From Chloroflexota bacterium (lineage in GTDB: Bacteria; Chloroflexota; Dehalococcoidia; UBA1151; TMED-70), in contig PBLU01000026.1 of assembly GCA_002721875.1 (NCBI GenBank), positions 62,001 to 126,000 of the forward strand: a DNA stretch of 64,000 nt, given 5' to 3'. The translations under genes and the position numbers were made by a program. The notes beneath the pieces are model-generated. The model had not been told where the DNA came from. It ran no database searches and worked only from the letters and a program-made list of their open reading frames with translations. The first letter of the stretch is position 1. Each line of letters opens with the position of its first letter. Shown here in pieces: positions 27,481 through 36,232 of the stretch.

Positions 27481-29188
27481 TTATTGCTCCTTTTGAAGCA
27501 GGTTGAACAAGTTTAATGTATTTTCCTAGAGTGCCTCTATCATATAGTGGAGGTCTAGGCTTCCATTTTGAAAGTCTATTTTTTATTTCATTTTCATCTA
27601 CTAATAAATTTAACTCAAATTTTTCTAGATTAATTTCTATAGAATCTCCATTCTTAACTGCTGCAATAGGACCTCCAATAGCAGCTTCAGGACCTAAATG
27701 ACCTATTATTGCTCCAGTAGATCCTCCGGAAAATCTTCCATCTGTTACAAGATAAACACTTTCACTCAATCCTTGCCCGACAAGAGCACCTGTAATTGAA
27801 AGCATCTCTCTCATACCTGGGCCACCTTTTGGCCCCTCATATCTTATGATTACTACATCACCTGCAATTATTTCTCTTTTTCTAAGAGCTTCCATTGCTT
27901 GTTCTTCTTGATCAAAAACTTTGGCTGGTCCAGTAAATTTTTTACCAAAATCATGTCCTGCTACTTTTAGTACACAACCATCTGTAGCTAAATTGCCAAA
28001 AAGTGTAACTAAACCTCCTGTCTTAGAAATTGGATTCTCTACATGTCTAACAATATTGTTTTCAGATAAATTAGGATCGATATCCATAAGATTTTCTTTA
28101 ATTGTTTTGCCTGTAACAGTAAGTTCATCACCATGTAAAAGTCCTGCATCTAAAAGTCTTTTCATTACTAGTGGAACCCCACCTACTTTATCTAAATCAA
28201 ACATTACATATTTACCACCAGGTTTCATATCAGCTAGAAGAGGCGTTCTCATTGAGATTTCATGAATATCTTTTAGAGTAAGTTTTACTCCAATTTCATT
28301 AGCTATAGCAGGTAAATGTAGAGCAGTATTAGTTGAACCCCCCATTGCTACAACTAAAGTAACTGCATTTTCAAAAGCTTTTTTGGTTAAGATATCTGAT
28401 GGTCTTATATTTTTTCTAACTAGATTCATTACCGCTATTCCAGCTTCTTTAGAGGAATCTTTTTTTCTTTGATCAACTGCTGCTTCTGATGCTGACCCAG
28501 GTAGACTTAATCCAAGTGCTTCACCTATACTTGACATAGTATTTGCAGTGAACATTCCTCCGCATGAACCTGGACCAGGGCAGGCATTGATTTCAATTTC
28601 TTTTAGCTGTTCGTCATTAATTTCTCCAGATTGTCTTTTGCCTACAGCCTCAAAAGCACTGATTATAGTAAGATCTTCACCATTCAGGTGACCAGGTAAA
28701 ATTGAACCACCATAAACAAAAACACTTGGTATATCTAATCTCGCCATTGCCATCATCGCACCCGGTAAGGATTTATCACAGCCAGCTATTGCTACTAGGC
28801 CATCATATCTTTCAGCAAAACATACGGTTTCAATAGAATCAGCAATTATTTCTCTTGATACTAATGAACCTTTCATACCTTCAGTTCCCATAGATATAGC
28901 ATCAGAGACTGTTATTGTTCCAAACTCAAAAGGAGTACCATTAGAGTTACTTATGCCAATTTTTACTTCTTCAGCTAGTGGTCTTATGCCAGAATTACAA
29001 GGTGTAACCTCATTATGAGTTGATGCCACGCCTATGAATGGTGCGTTTATATCATCATCTTTTAATCCCATGGCTCTCATCATTGATCTATGAGGTGCTC
29101 TTGCTACTCCTTCCGTTGTTTCCCAGCTTCTCCACTTTCCTAATTGTCTTTTTTCTTTTAATTTCTTTTTCATGTTCTCCTCGAGCAT
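27473..29188 (-). CDS. ilvD: Dihydroxy-acid dehydratase
   Basis: A 571-residue IlvD/Edd enzyme converting 2,3-dihydroxy-isovalerate and 2,3-dihydroxy-3-methylvalerate to the 2-keto acids of valine and isoleucine. Fe-S ligand motifs are [13 protein letters not shown] and [16 protein letters not shown]. The C-terminal swivel domain includes [13 protein letters not shown] and DGRFSGG. The length equals the bacterial norm. The ATG at 29188 has no clear ribosome site; a second ATG at 29173 follows GAGGAG at a short distance and could be the real start, giving 566 residues. No other ilv gene is adjacent. Confidence 0.95.
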   Translation of the reverse strand: MLEENMKKKLKEKRQLGKWRSWETTEGVARAPHRSMMRAMGLKDDDINAPFIGVASTHNEVTPCNSGIRPLAEEVKIGISNSNGTPFEFGTITVSDAISMGTEGMKGSLVSREIIADSIETVCFAERYDGLVAIAGCDKSLPGAMMAMARLDIPSVFVYGGSILPGHLNGEDLTIISAFEAVGKRQSGEINDEQLKEIEINACPGPGSCGGMFTANTMSSIGEALGLSLPGSASEAAVDQRKKDSSKEAGIAVMNLVRKNIRPSDILTKKAFENAVTLVVAMGGSTNTALHLPAIANEIGVKLTLKDIHEISMRTPLLADMKPGGKYVMFDLDKVGGVPLVMKRLLDAGLLHGDELTVTGKTIKENLMDIDPNLSENNIVRHVENPISKTGGLVTLFGNLATDGCVLKVAGHDFGKKFTGPAKVFDQEEQAMEALRKREIIAGDVVIIRYEGPKGGPGMREMLSITGALVGQGLSESVYLVTDGRFSGGSTGAIIGHLGPEAAIGGPIAAVKNGDSIEINLEKFELNLLVDENEIKNRLSKWKPRPPLYDRGTLGKYIKLVQPASKGAITM

Positions 29189-29223
29189 ATGAATTAATGA
29201 ATTTTCTGTTTATTATTTTAAGG

Positions 29224-29281
29224 TAGTATATGACCCTATTGAATCATAAAAATATACTATTTCATTATTTTATATACTATT
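29224..29281 (+). promoter_or_regulatory. Three ATATACTA copies between ilvD and the aminopeptidase gene
   Basis: A 10-bp direct repeat ATATACTATT occurs at 29252-29261 and 29272-29281, exactly 20 bp apart (about two helical turns). An inverted 8-bp copy TAGTATAT lies at 29224-29231. Each direct copy contains a plausible -10 (TATACT). They may be tandem promoters or a regulator binding array. Confidence 0.3.
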
Positions 29282-29291
29282 GGAGAGTTTT

Positions 29292-31802
29292 ATGAGTAAA
29301 GTTTTAGATAAAGAAAAATTTAGACTACCTAATTTAGCTAGACCTATAAGATATGAAATTCATCTATTGCCAAATTTAGAGAATCAAGTATTCAAAGGAA
29401 CTGTAAATATTGAGTTAAGTATTTTAGAGAATACATCATATATTTCACTAAATGTTGCTGATATAGAAATATTAGATATGTCTTTTGAAAAAGATTCCGA
29501 AAAGATTTCCAATTGGGAAATTGATGAGGACTATGAAATCCTAAAAATCAATTTCAAAGATATTATTCCAATAGGCAAGTATAACTTGTTTATAAAATAT
29601 AATGGCATCTTAAATGATAAACTTAGAGGATTTTATCATTCTTCATTTACTGATGACAAAGGTCAAATCCAGTCTATAGCTACAACTCAGTTTGAATCAA
29701 CAGATGCAAGAAGGGCTTTTCCTTGTTTTGACGAACCAGATTATAAAGCAGTTTTTTCAGTCAAACTATCAGTTGAAAAGAATCAATTTTGTTTATCTAA
29801 TGCTGAAATTAAGAATCAAAACGAAGATGAAAAAAATAATATTAAAATTGTAGAGTTTGAAGATACAATACCTATGTCTACTTATTTAGTAGCTTTTGTT
29901 ATTGGTCCTTTTGAGGCTTCTAAAGCAGTGAACGTGGATGGAATTAATTTAAGAATTATTTATCCAAAAGGAAAAGGGCATTTATGTGATTTTGCTCTTG
30001 AATTAGGTGAATATGCATTGAGATATTTTTCAAACTACTACAAAATTCCTTATCCTGGAGATAAATTAGATATGGTTGCAATTCCTGATTTTGCTTTTGG
30101 TGCAATGGAAAATCTTGGCTGTATTACTTATAGAGAAGCTTTACTTTTAGTTGATAAAAAACAAGCCACATCAAATGAATTGATAAGAATTGCAGATGTT
30201 ATTTGTCATGAAATAGCTCATATGTGGTTTGGTGATTTAGTCACAATGAAATGGTGGAATGGGATCTGGTTAAATGAAGCATTTGCAACATTTATGGCTA
30301 CAAAAGCTGTAGCAGATTATAATACAGATTGGGATAGATGGGCACAATTTTCATTAGAAAAATCTATGGCTATGGATATTGATTCACTAAGCACTACCAG
30401 AGCTATAGAATATCCAGTTATATCACCATCAGATGCAGATGGTATGTTTGACTTAATAACTTATGAAAAAGGTGGCTCTATCCTAAGAATGCTTGAACAA
30501 TTTTTAGGAGAAGACGCTTTCCGACAAGGAGTATCAGATTATCTAACAAAACATTCATTTTCTAATACTGAAACCGATGACCTTTGGAACGCATTAGAAG
30601 AATCATCTAATCTTCCTGTAAAAAGCATGATGGATACTTGGATTTTTCAACCAGGTCATCCAGTTATTTCATATGATGTAAATGGAAAAAATCTAATTTT
30701 AAATCAAAGTGTATTTAAGTACTTAAATAATAGTGATTCAGAATTAATTTGGAGTGTTCCACTATTCATTAAGTATAAGCATAAATCTTCCATAGAATAT
30801 GAAAAATATTTACTAGGAAATGAAAAAAGTGAAATTAAATTAAAATCTCAAACTAAAGAAATTTTTCTTAATGCAAATGCTTATGGATTTTATAAAGTAA
30901 ATAATAATTTTGAAAATAGCTTTAATAAGATTGATGAATTTTCATCAGAAGAAAAATATTCTATGATAGATGATTATTGGTCAATGGTACTTAGTGGATC
31001 AAAAAATACAGATGAATTTTTAAATTTTTCATCTATGTTTATAAAAGAAACTGATCCAGACATTTTGACCTTATTATATTCTTGTTTTTCGAGTATAAAT
31101 AGGGTTATAGAAAATAAAACTAATTTACAAAGTATAGTTAGACCTATTTTCGAGAATTCTTTTGAAGCGCTAGATAAAATAAAAAATAGATCAACTAGAG
31201 AAATTCAATCTTTAGCAACCTCACTTAGAGCCCTAAGTATACTTATCAATGATGATAGTAAAATATCGCTTTCAAAGCAAATATTTAAAGATTTTACAGA
31301 AAACAAATCCTTAAATTATGAGCCAGATATAGTTTCTAGTGCGATTTCTATTACAGCTCATTTTGGAAATACTGAAACTTTTAATAATTATTTAGAACTG
31401 ATGGAAAACGCTAAAACACCTCAAGATGAAGTTAGATTCCAAAGAGCATTGGTTATTTTCAGGGAAGAAAGTCAAATTAAGAAGGTTTATAAGCTTATCT
31501 TAGAAGATAAAATTCGTACTCAAGATGCACCTTATCTACTAGCTGGTGCACTCAATAATGAAAGTAATGGATGGTTGACATGGCAATTTATCACTAAAAA
31601 TTGGGATATCTTAACTAAAAAATTTCCTGAAAACTCAATTGTTAGGATGCTTTCAGGTATTAGGTCACTTAATCATAGAGAGTATCTAGATGAAATAAAT
31701 AATTTTTTTAATCAAAAAGAAAGAATTTCTCAAGGCAAGCTACAACTAGAGCAACATTTAGAAAAGCTGGAAATAAACGTGAATCTAAGAGAGAGAAACT
31801 AA
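29292..31802 (+). CDS. M1-family aminopeptidase (PepN/puromycin-sensitive type)
   Basis: About 836 residues. The M1 catalytic core is clear: exopeptidase motif FGAMENLGCITY and zinc site HEIAHMWFGDLVTMKWW with the third ligand in WLNEAFATF. The N-terminal beta-saddle (1-200) includes QFESTDARRAFPCFDEP. The C-terminal half is the ERAP1-like helical domain with the WIFQPGHPV hinge. It removes N-terminal residues from peptides in the cytoplasm; no signal peptide is present. I use the ATG at 29292, preceded by TTGGAG; an in-frame TTG at 29280 lacks a ribosome site. The stop overlaps the convergent PAC2 gene by four bases. Confidence 0.94.
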   Translation: MSKVLDKEKFRLPNLARPIRYEIHLLPNLENQVFKGTVNIELSILENTSYISLNVADIEILDMSFEKDSEKISNWEIDEDYEILKINFKDIIPIGKYNLFIKYNGILNDKLRGFYHSSFTDDKGQIQSIATTQFESTDARRAFPCFDEPDYKAVFSVKLSVEKNQFCLSNAEIKNQNEDEKNNIKIVEFEDTIPMSTYLVAFVIGPFEASKAVNVDGINLRIIYPKGKGHLCDFALELGEYALRYFSNYYKIPYPGDKLDMVAIPDFAFGAMENLGCITYREALLLVDKKQATSNELIRIADVICHEIAHMWFGDLVTMKWWNGIWLNEAFATFMATKAVADYNTDWDRWAQFSLEKSMAMDIDSLSTTRAIEYPVISPSDADGMFDLITYEKGGSILRMLEQFLGEDAFRQGVSDYLTKHSFSNTETDDLWNALEESSNLPVKSMMDTWIFQPGHPVISYDVNGKNLILNQSVFKYLNNSDSELIWSVPLFIKYKHKSSIEYEKYLLGNEKSEIKLKSQTKEIFLNANAYGFYKVNNNFENSFNKIDEFSSEEKYSMIDDYWSMVLSGSKNTDEFLNFSSMFIKETDPDILTLLYSCFSSINRVIENKTNLQSIVRPIFENSFEALDKIKNRSTREIQSLATSLRALSILINDDSKISLSKQIFKDFTENKSLNYEPDIVSSAISITAHFGNTETFNNYLELMENAKTPQDEVRFQRALVIFREESQIKKVYKLILEDKIRTQDAPYLLAGALNNESNGWLTWQFITKNWDILTKKFPENSIVRMLSGIRSLNHREYLDEINNFFNQKERISQGKLQLEQHLEKLEINVNLRERN

Positions 31803-32653
31803 TTATCTTCTAAATCTTTTAGAAAATTTTCAATTTCGGGTGGTAAATCTAATTTGTCTTCTTGGTATTTATTTTCTTTCTCAAATTGTTTTATCATATC
31901 AGATACTTGATTATTATTAGCAAGATTTTTATGTATATCCTTGTACTGGCTTTCCCCTTTTTCTTTTTCTGGTAAATTTGTATCAAATTCATATATTTTT
32001 GATAAGATTTCTAGAAGTCTATAGGTGGCTAAAAAATCATCTTCAAGTTTTATGTAAAGTGGAATATGAACCATTAATGATAAGGTTTCAATTGATAATT
32101 TTTCATGTAAAAATTGGGAAAGTTGAGTCGTCATACTTGTAGGGCCTTGGTAATTAGAACTAGATTTCAAGGATTCATCTAAGGGACTTGGAGGGATCCA
32201 TCCTTTATAACTGCCAGTTACTGGTAATGGCTTAGTATGAGGCACTGAATCAAACATACCTCCTATAGAAATATATCTTTTACCATCTAATTCTTTGATT
32301 AAATCAATTATTGCTTCATTAAAATCTTCAGCAAAAGAGTGAGGTTCCAACATATATATCAAAAAAATATTTTTTTCTGAAGGTAATCTTTTACCAAATA
32401 TAACAGAATTAGGAACTCTTATTTTCCTTTTACCATTATCATTTAGTATTTCTGGTCTATAGCGAGTCATATCATAATATTTACTTGGCCTTCGTAATTT
32501 TCCTAACTCTTCTAAATCAAAAACTTTTACAAGCCTACTGATGGCGTTATGTCCAACATTTCCAACGTTTATCCAAGGCCTTAAAATAGTTATAAAATGA
32601 CTATCTTTATAACTCGAAATCGGTATATTTAAATCAAATTCTTCTTTATTCAA
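31799..32653 (-). CDS. PAC2-family protein (proteasome assembly chaperone 2-like fold)
   Basis: A 284-residue protein of the PAC2 superfamily. Indicators are LRPWINVGNVGHNAISRLVKVF, ELGKLRRPSKYYDM, a central beta strand KNIFLIYMLEPHSF, ELDGKRYISIGGMFDSVPHTKPLPVTG, and a ligand-loop segment ending GPTSM. Archaeal and eukaryotic relatives assist proteasome alpha-ring assembly; the many bacterial members (mainly actinobacteria and Chloroflexota) lack an established function. The C-terminal 60 residues form a charged helical tail. It is a monocistronic minus-strand gene facing the M1 aminopeptidase. Confidence 0.82.
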   Translation of the reverse strand: MNKEEFDLNIPISSYKDSHFITILRPWINVGNVGHNAISRLVKVFDLEELGKLRRPSKYYDMTRYRPEILNDNGKRKIRVPNSVIFGKRLPSEKNIFLIYMLEPHSFAEDFNEAIIDLIKELDGKRYISIGGMFDSVPHTKPLPVTGSYKGWIPPSPLDESLKSSSNYQGPTSMTTQLSQFLHEKLSIETLSLMVHIPLYIKLEDDFLATYRLLEILSKIYEFDTNLPEKEKGESQYKDIHKNLANNNQVSDMIKQFEKENKYQEDKLDLPPEIENFLKDLEDN

Positions 32654-32814
32654 TATTTGAAATATCCTATGTTTATTAATAAATTCTACAATCTTATATC
32701 AATAAAATATATAAATAGACTAAATTTATTTAGATAAAAATACATTGAAATAATTGGTATTTCATTTTATTATTTAATTAAGAAGTAATAATACTTCATT
32801 AAACTATTTGAATG
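32654..32814. other. Divergent intergenic region, AT-rich, no gene
   Basis: This first half of the 318-bp gap between the PAC2 gene and the NUDIX gene is nearly all A and T. No ORF of note, tRNA or strong consensus promoter pair is visible, although divergent promoters must lie here. The second half holds the structured leader described separately. Confidence 0.5.
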
Positions 32815-32971
32815 AAAGGAGGATATTTTAAATTGGATATTAATTATAAGCGAGGTGTCCTAATCTAAGGCGCCTAGAAGGTTAAGATACCTCCACTAAG
32901 GGCGAAATTATCCGGTAAGGAAAATCCTTACCCGATAATTTCACCCTTAGTTTACTTAAGAAGAGTTTTTT
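32815..32971 (+). promoter_or_regulatory. Structured leader with strong SD, mini-ORF, competing stem and long hairpin
   Basis: AAAGGAGG (32815-32822) is a near-perfect Shine-Dalgarno with no annotated gene at its usual distance. It is followed by TTG at 32833, opening an 11-codon ORF (MDINYKRGVLI, stop 32866-32868). GAGGTGTC (32852-32859) can pair with GATACCTC (32886-32893). The CCTCC at 32890-32894 can alternatively pair with the GGAGG of the Shine-Dalgarno. A 26-bp hairpin (32896-32921 with 32925-32950, AAA loop, 24 of 26 paired) follows, ending 21 bases before the NUDIX ATG. The segment is more GC-rich than its surroundings. It matches no riboswitch class I recognise. Confidence 0.5.
32833..32868 (+). 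CDS. Possible leader peptide of 11 codons
   Basis: TTG start ten bases after the strong AAAGGAGG sequence, reading MDINYKRGVLI, with the TAA at 32866-32868. Its last five codons overlap the 5' arm of the GAGGTGTC/GATACCTC stem, so ribosome position would decide which stem forms. No run of a single regulatory codon is seen. Translation is an inference from the ribosome binding site alone. Confidence 0.35.
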   Translation: MDINYKRGVLI

Positions 32972-33442
32972 ATGATCAAGCATTTCACAGCAACAGCTTT
33001 TGTTGTCCAAAATAATAAAATAGCCTTGCACTGGCACAGCAAAGTTTGTGAATGGCTACCTGCCGGAGGTCATGTCGAAAAAAATGAAAATCCTGTTCAA
33101 ACAGTCAAAAGAGAAGTAAAAGAAGAGATGGGAATTGACATTAAAATTATCTCTCGTTCTAAATATAATTTTTTTGAAATAGATAATATTCCTTCTCCTG
33201 AAGTAATATTATTAGAATCTGTATTTGATAAAAATATTGGTAAGCATCAACATATAGACTTTGTTTATTTTGCAGTTCCCATAGAAAATGCAGTCAAATT
33301 AAGTAATCAATGGAAATGGTTAGATTCTAATGAACTATTATCTCAAAATAAAATTACAAATTTTAATGGATTATCTAAATCTCCACCCGAAGATGTAATT
33401 AAGTTGGGGGTAGATGCAATAAAAAAAGTTCAAAATATATGA
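32972..33442 (+). CDS. NUDIX hydrolase
   Basis: A 156-residue NUDIX protein with a canonical box: G-G-H-V-E-K-N-E, seven residues, then REVKEEMGI (about residues 31-53). It hydrolyses nucleoside diphosphates linked to another moiety; the substrate is not readable. The start TATAFVVQNNKIALHWH resembles ADP-ribose/8-oxo-dGTP-type members. An AAGAAGAG sequence is the ribosome binding site. The gene follows the structured leader, which may regulate it, and precedes a small ABM-like gene by ten bases. Confidence 0.9.
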   Translation: MIKHFTATAFVVQNNKIALHWHSKVCEWLPAGGHVEKNENPVQTVKREVKEEMGIDIKIISRSKYNFFEIDNIPSPEVILLESVFDKNIGKHQHIDFVYFAVPIENAVKLSNQWKWLDSNELLSQNKITNFNGLSKSPPEDVIKLGVDAIKKVQNI

Positions 33443-33452
33443 AAGGTTTAAT

Positions 33453-33770
33453 ATGTATCACATAAGAAGAGTATGGAAAATTAAAACAGGTCAGGCTAGA
33501 AGTGCAGCTAAATTAGTTAATGAAATAGCTAATGATTATTCAGATGCAGGTCAAAGAAATAAATCTTTAGTTTATTTTAATGGAGGGACATTACCATGTC
33601 CAAAAAATGAACTGCATAGAGTTTATATGCAATGGACAGCAGACGTGATTGATTCTCCATACAGAGAGGGAAATAAAATCCCAACCTCAAGTGCTTATTC
33701 AAAATTGAATGATTTGGTAGATCATTCCGATGGGCCTGGAACATGGGTAGAATTTTGGGAAGGAATCTAA
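33453..33770 (+). CDS. Small conserved-looking protein, possibly dimeric alpha-beta barrel (NIPSNAP/ABM-like)
   Basis: A 105-residue soluble protein. It begins MYHIRRVWKIKTGQARSAAKLVNEIANDYSDAG, a strand then long helix, as in dimeric alpha-beta barrel (ABM/NIPSNAP-type) folds. A second strand is HRVYMQWTADV, and a C-terminal strand TWVEFWEGI. I cannot name the function. GAAAGG before the ATG is a good ribosome site and the distance of ten bases to the NUDIX stop implies cotranscription. The assigned fold is inferred from secondary-structure pattern only. Confidence 0.65.
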   Translation: MYHIRRVWKIKTGQARSAAKLVNEIANDYSDAGQRNKSLVYFNGGTLPCPKNELHRVYMQWTADVIDSPYREGNKIPTSSAYSKLNDLVDHSDGPGTWVEFWEGI

Positions 33771-33825
33771 GTCAATAGGCAACTCTATGGCCTAAGATGG
33801 CCTTCATTAGAAATGTACCTAGTAA

Positions 33826-34719
33826 CTAGTGTTTTTTAATTTCTACTCCTGCAAGTTGTTCTACATACTTAGCAATAGCAGAATGGTCATTTTTTCCCTC
33901 TCCTTGAATCATCAAGCTAGTCAGGACTTGTTGGAGATTTGATGTCACCTGTAGAGGAAGATTTAGATCTCTAGCTGCTTCCATAGCATTATTAATGTCT
34001 TTGTAATGTAGCTCAATTCTGAATCCAGGTTCAAAATTTCTATCAACCATCATAGGGGCTTTAGCATTTATCACGTTTGAGCCTGCTAATCCTCCAGCTA
34101 TAGCTTTATAAACTGTTTCTGGGTTTACTCCTGATTTTGCAGCTAATGTTAGTGCTTCAGCTAATGCATGAATATTTGCTCCAACACATATTTGATTAGC
34201 TAATTTCGTTACTTGTCCTGCTCCATGCGCCCCACATAATATAGCTGATTTACCAAGGATATCAAATAATGGCTTAGCTTGTTCAAAATGCTCAGCTGAT
34301 CCTCCAACCATGATTGCTAATTCTCCAGATATTGCAAAAGGCTCTCCACCAGATACAGGGGCATCTAAAAAGTTTACTCCGTTATCATCACAAGCTTTTC
34401 CAATTCTTTGAGAAACTCCAGGTGCTATAGAGCTCATGTCAACTACTAAATGGCCATTAGAGGCTCCTTCTATGACTCCACCTTTTCCAGTAATAGCAGA
34501 TTCAGCTTGAGGTCCATCTTGAACCATGGTAACTGTAATGTTTGCATTAGAAGAAGCTTCTGCTGCAGATTTGCATCCTTTTGCTCCTACTTTCTCAAGT
34601 TCTATAACTGGTTCTGGAAATAGGTCATAAATATAAAGTTCATAACCTCCTTCTATCAAGTTTTTTGCCATTGGTTTACCCATTATTCCTAAACCAACAA
34701 ATGCTACCTTTTCTGCCAT
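33826..34719 (-). CDS. Beta-hydroxyacid dehydrogenase, GarR/MmsB-type
   Basis: A 297-residue NAD(P)-dependent dehydrogenase. N-terminal Rossmann VGLGIMGKPMAKNLI, substrate-binding DAPVSGGEPFA and catalytic Lys in KLANQICVGAN are the three hallmark motifs of 3-hydroxyisobutyrate dehydrogenase and tartronate semialdehyde reductase. GarR reduces tartronate semialdehyde to D-glycerate in galactarate catabolism; MmsB acts in valine degradation. Either would fit the sugar-acid or branched-chain genes in the window. It lies 30 bases after the minus-strand flavoprotein gene, likely one transcript. Confidence 0.9.
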   Translation of the reverse strand: MAEKVAFVGLGIMGKPMAKNLIEGGYELYIYDLFPEPVIELEKVGAKGCKSAAEASSNANITVTMVQDGPQAESAITGKGGVIEGASNGHLVVDMSSIAPGVSQRIGKACDDNGVNFLDAPVSGGEPFAISGELAIMVGGSAEHFEQAKPLFDILGKSAILCGAHGAGQVTKLANQICVGANIHALAEALTLAAKSGVNPETVYKAIAGGLAGSNVINAKAPMMVDRNFEPGFRIELHYKDINNAMEAARDLNLPLQVTSNLQQVLTSLMIQGEGKNDHSAIAKYVEQLAGVEIKKH

Positions 34720-34749
34720 AATATAAATCCCTTTCTTTTGATAATTTCC

Positions 34750-35487
34750 CTAATCTTTCCAGAATCGTTCCTCTAAGAATGTAAATTCTGTGCCTTCTAA
34801 TCTTTCCTTTACATCCTCAATCATTCCTGGATGACCGCAAGCATAAACAATGGTCTCATCAGCTTTTAGCCCCCATTCTTTTAATCTATCTTCAACAAGA
34901 TTATTAATTCTACCCTCTAATCCGTTCCATCCATTATTCCTATCTTCACCTGGTCGACTTACAGATGTTTCAAATAAAACATTATCATAATTTGAAGCAA
35001 GGTTACTTAATTCTTCATAATAACCAAATTCATCTAAATAAGAAGCTCCCTCTAAAACAAAAAAATTACTTTGTTTTTGAATTGGATCTAATAGATGTTT
35101 TCTCATCATACTCACATAAGGCGCGATTCCAGTAACTGTTCCTACCATTACATGGTTTTTAAAATCTGGTTTTAGCACAAATATTCCTTTTGCTCTTGGT
35201 CTCATAGTAACTGCATCCCCAACATTCAAATTATTTAGGAGTGGTGTTAAATTTCCATCTGGTGGTGGTACAAGTTCAACAAATAATTCAATTTGTTCTT
35301 CGTCAGGTGAAGAAGCTATAGAATATGCTCTTTCAATACCTCCTGATCCAATAGTACAATATTGACCAGGTTTGAAATCAAATTTTTCTTCAGGTTTCAA
35401 CCACATTTTCCATAGATCTTCAGTTAGCTGTTCTCTTTTTGTGAGTTTTGCCCACATAAATTTACCTTTGACAACATTTAATGTCAT
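34750..35487 (-). CDS. Ferredoxin--NADP reductase-like flavoprotein
   Basis: A 245-residue FAD/NAD(P)-binding reductase of the FNR family. The flavin site is RAYSIASSP (RxYS), followed by the G-x-x-T-P-like VTGIAPYVSMM pyridine nucleotide motif and the YACGHPGMIEDV motif. The C-terminus ends FLEERFWKD, with an aromatic close to the end as in plant-type/bacterial FNRs. It can pass electrons between NADPH and ferredoxin/flavodoxin or supply an oxygenase. No 2Fe-2S ligands are present. Upstream of garR-like gene, and divergent from the pyr operon. Confidence 0.85.
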   Translation of the reverse strand: MTLNVVKGKFMWAKLTKREQLTEDLWKMWLKPEEKFDFKPGQYCTIGSGGIERAYSIASSPDEEQIELFVELVPPPDGNLTPLLNNLNVGDAVTMRPRAKGIFVLKPDFKNHVMVGTVTGIAPYVSMMRKHLLDPIQKQSNFFVLEGASYLDEFGYYEELSNLASNYDNVLFETSVSRPGEDRNNGWNGLEGRINNLVEDRLKEWGLKADETIVYACGHPGMIEDVKERLEGTEFTFLEERFWKD

Positions 35488-35646
35488 TTATAAACCTCTC
35501 AATCGATTATACGTTTTAATTTATTATCTGATATTTAATATATATTGTTAGATTGAAAATAGACACTATTTGAGAATATATCAAAAGTTTATCTATTGTA
35601 ATAATTAAATAAATTGATAAGATCACATATGATTAATTTTCTTTAA

Positions 35647-35665
35647 TAGGGTTCAGAGAAACCTA
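35647..35665 (+). promoter_or_regulatory. PyrR-binding hairpin in the pyr operon leader
   Basis: TAGG pairs with CCTA (35647-35650 with 35662-35665), G35651 is an unpaired purine bulge, TT pairs with AA, and the loop is the hexanucleotide CAGAGA (35654-35659). This matches the PyrR recognition element: a CNGNGA hexaloop above a short stem with a purine bulge. The Shine-Dalgarno AAAGGA begins at 35665, at the end of the 3' arm. Binding of UMP-loaded PyrR would thus block ribosome access, as described for mycobacterial pyrR. Confidence 0.7.
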
Positions 35666-35680
35666 AAGGAAGCAATTCAT

Positions 35681-36226
35681 TTGGATAATAACTTAGTTCA
35701 ATATAATAAAGTTCTGTTCGACGAGAACGATATTAGGCGTGCTATAGCTCGTTTATCTCATGAAATTATAGAATCTAATCAAGGCATTAATGATTTGGTC
35801 CTATTAGGTGTAAAGACTAGAGGTGAACATATTGCAAAAAGAATATCAGATTCTATAAATTTATTCGAAAACACAAATATTGAATCTTTCAATATTGATA
35901 TAAAAAATTTTAGAGATGATTTAAAAAATAATAAAAGAATTAGTGAATTATTTATTGATGCAACTGTTCATGAAAAAAATTTGGTACTAGTAGATGATGT
36001 CCTATATACCGGAAGAACAATTAGGGCTTCTCTTGAAGCAATTTTCTCTTTAGGTAGACCAAAAAGTATTAAATTAGCAGCTTTAGTTGATAGAGGGCAT
36101 AGAGAGATTCCAATAAGGCCGGACTTTGTTGGAAAAAATATTCCAACCTCAAACACTGAAAGAATTAAGGTATTCATGAAAGAGGAAGATGGAATAGACA
36201 AAATTGAATTGATTAGAGAAAAGTGA
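35681..36226 (+). CDS. pyrR: Bifunctional pyr operon regulator / uracil phosphoribosyltransferase PyrR
   Basis: A 181-residue PyrR. It has the RAIARLSHEIIE start, LVLLGVKTRGEHIAKRI, the PRPP-binding LVDDVLYTGRTIRAS motif (about 107-121) and the RPDFVGKNIPTS segment. PyrR senses UMP/PRPP and binds pyr mRNA. The start is TTG at 35681, ten bases after AAAGGA; no ATG is available near the expected N-terminus. The recognition hairpin lies immediately upstream. It heads pyrR-pyrB-pyrC-carA-carB. Confidence 0.94.
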   Translation: MDNNLVQYNKVLFDENDIRRAIARLSHEIIESNQGINDLVLLGVKTRGEHIAKRISDSINLFENTNIESFNIDIKNFRDDLKNNKRISELFIDATVHEKNLVLVDDVLYTGRTIRASLEAIFSLGRPKSIKLAALVDRGHREIPIRPDFVGKNIPTSNTERIKVFMKEEDGIDKIELIREK

Positions 36227-36232
36227 TAAATA

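Noticed and set aside
32815..32971. Long hairpin as an intrinsic terminator
   Set aside because: No T-run follows the 3' arm, and it lies in a divergent intergenic region where a terminator would not be needed except as an attenuator.
33771..33825. GGCC-N6-GGCC and ACTAGT palindromes followed by six T between convergent genes
   Set aside because: The stems are too short (4-5 bp) for an intrinsic terminator and the T-run belongs to the end of the dehydrogenase gene.
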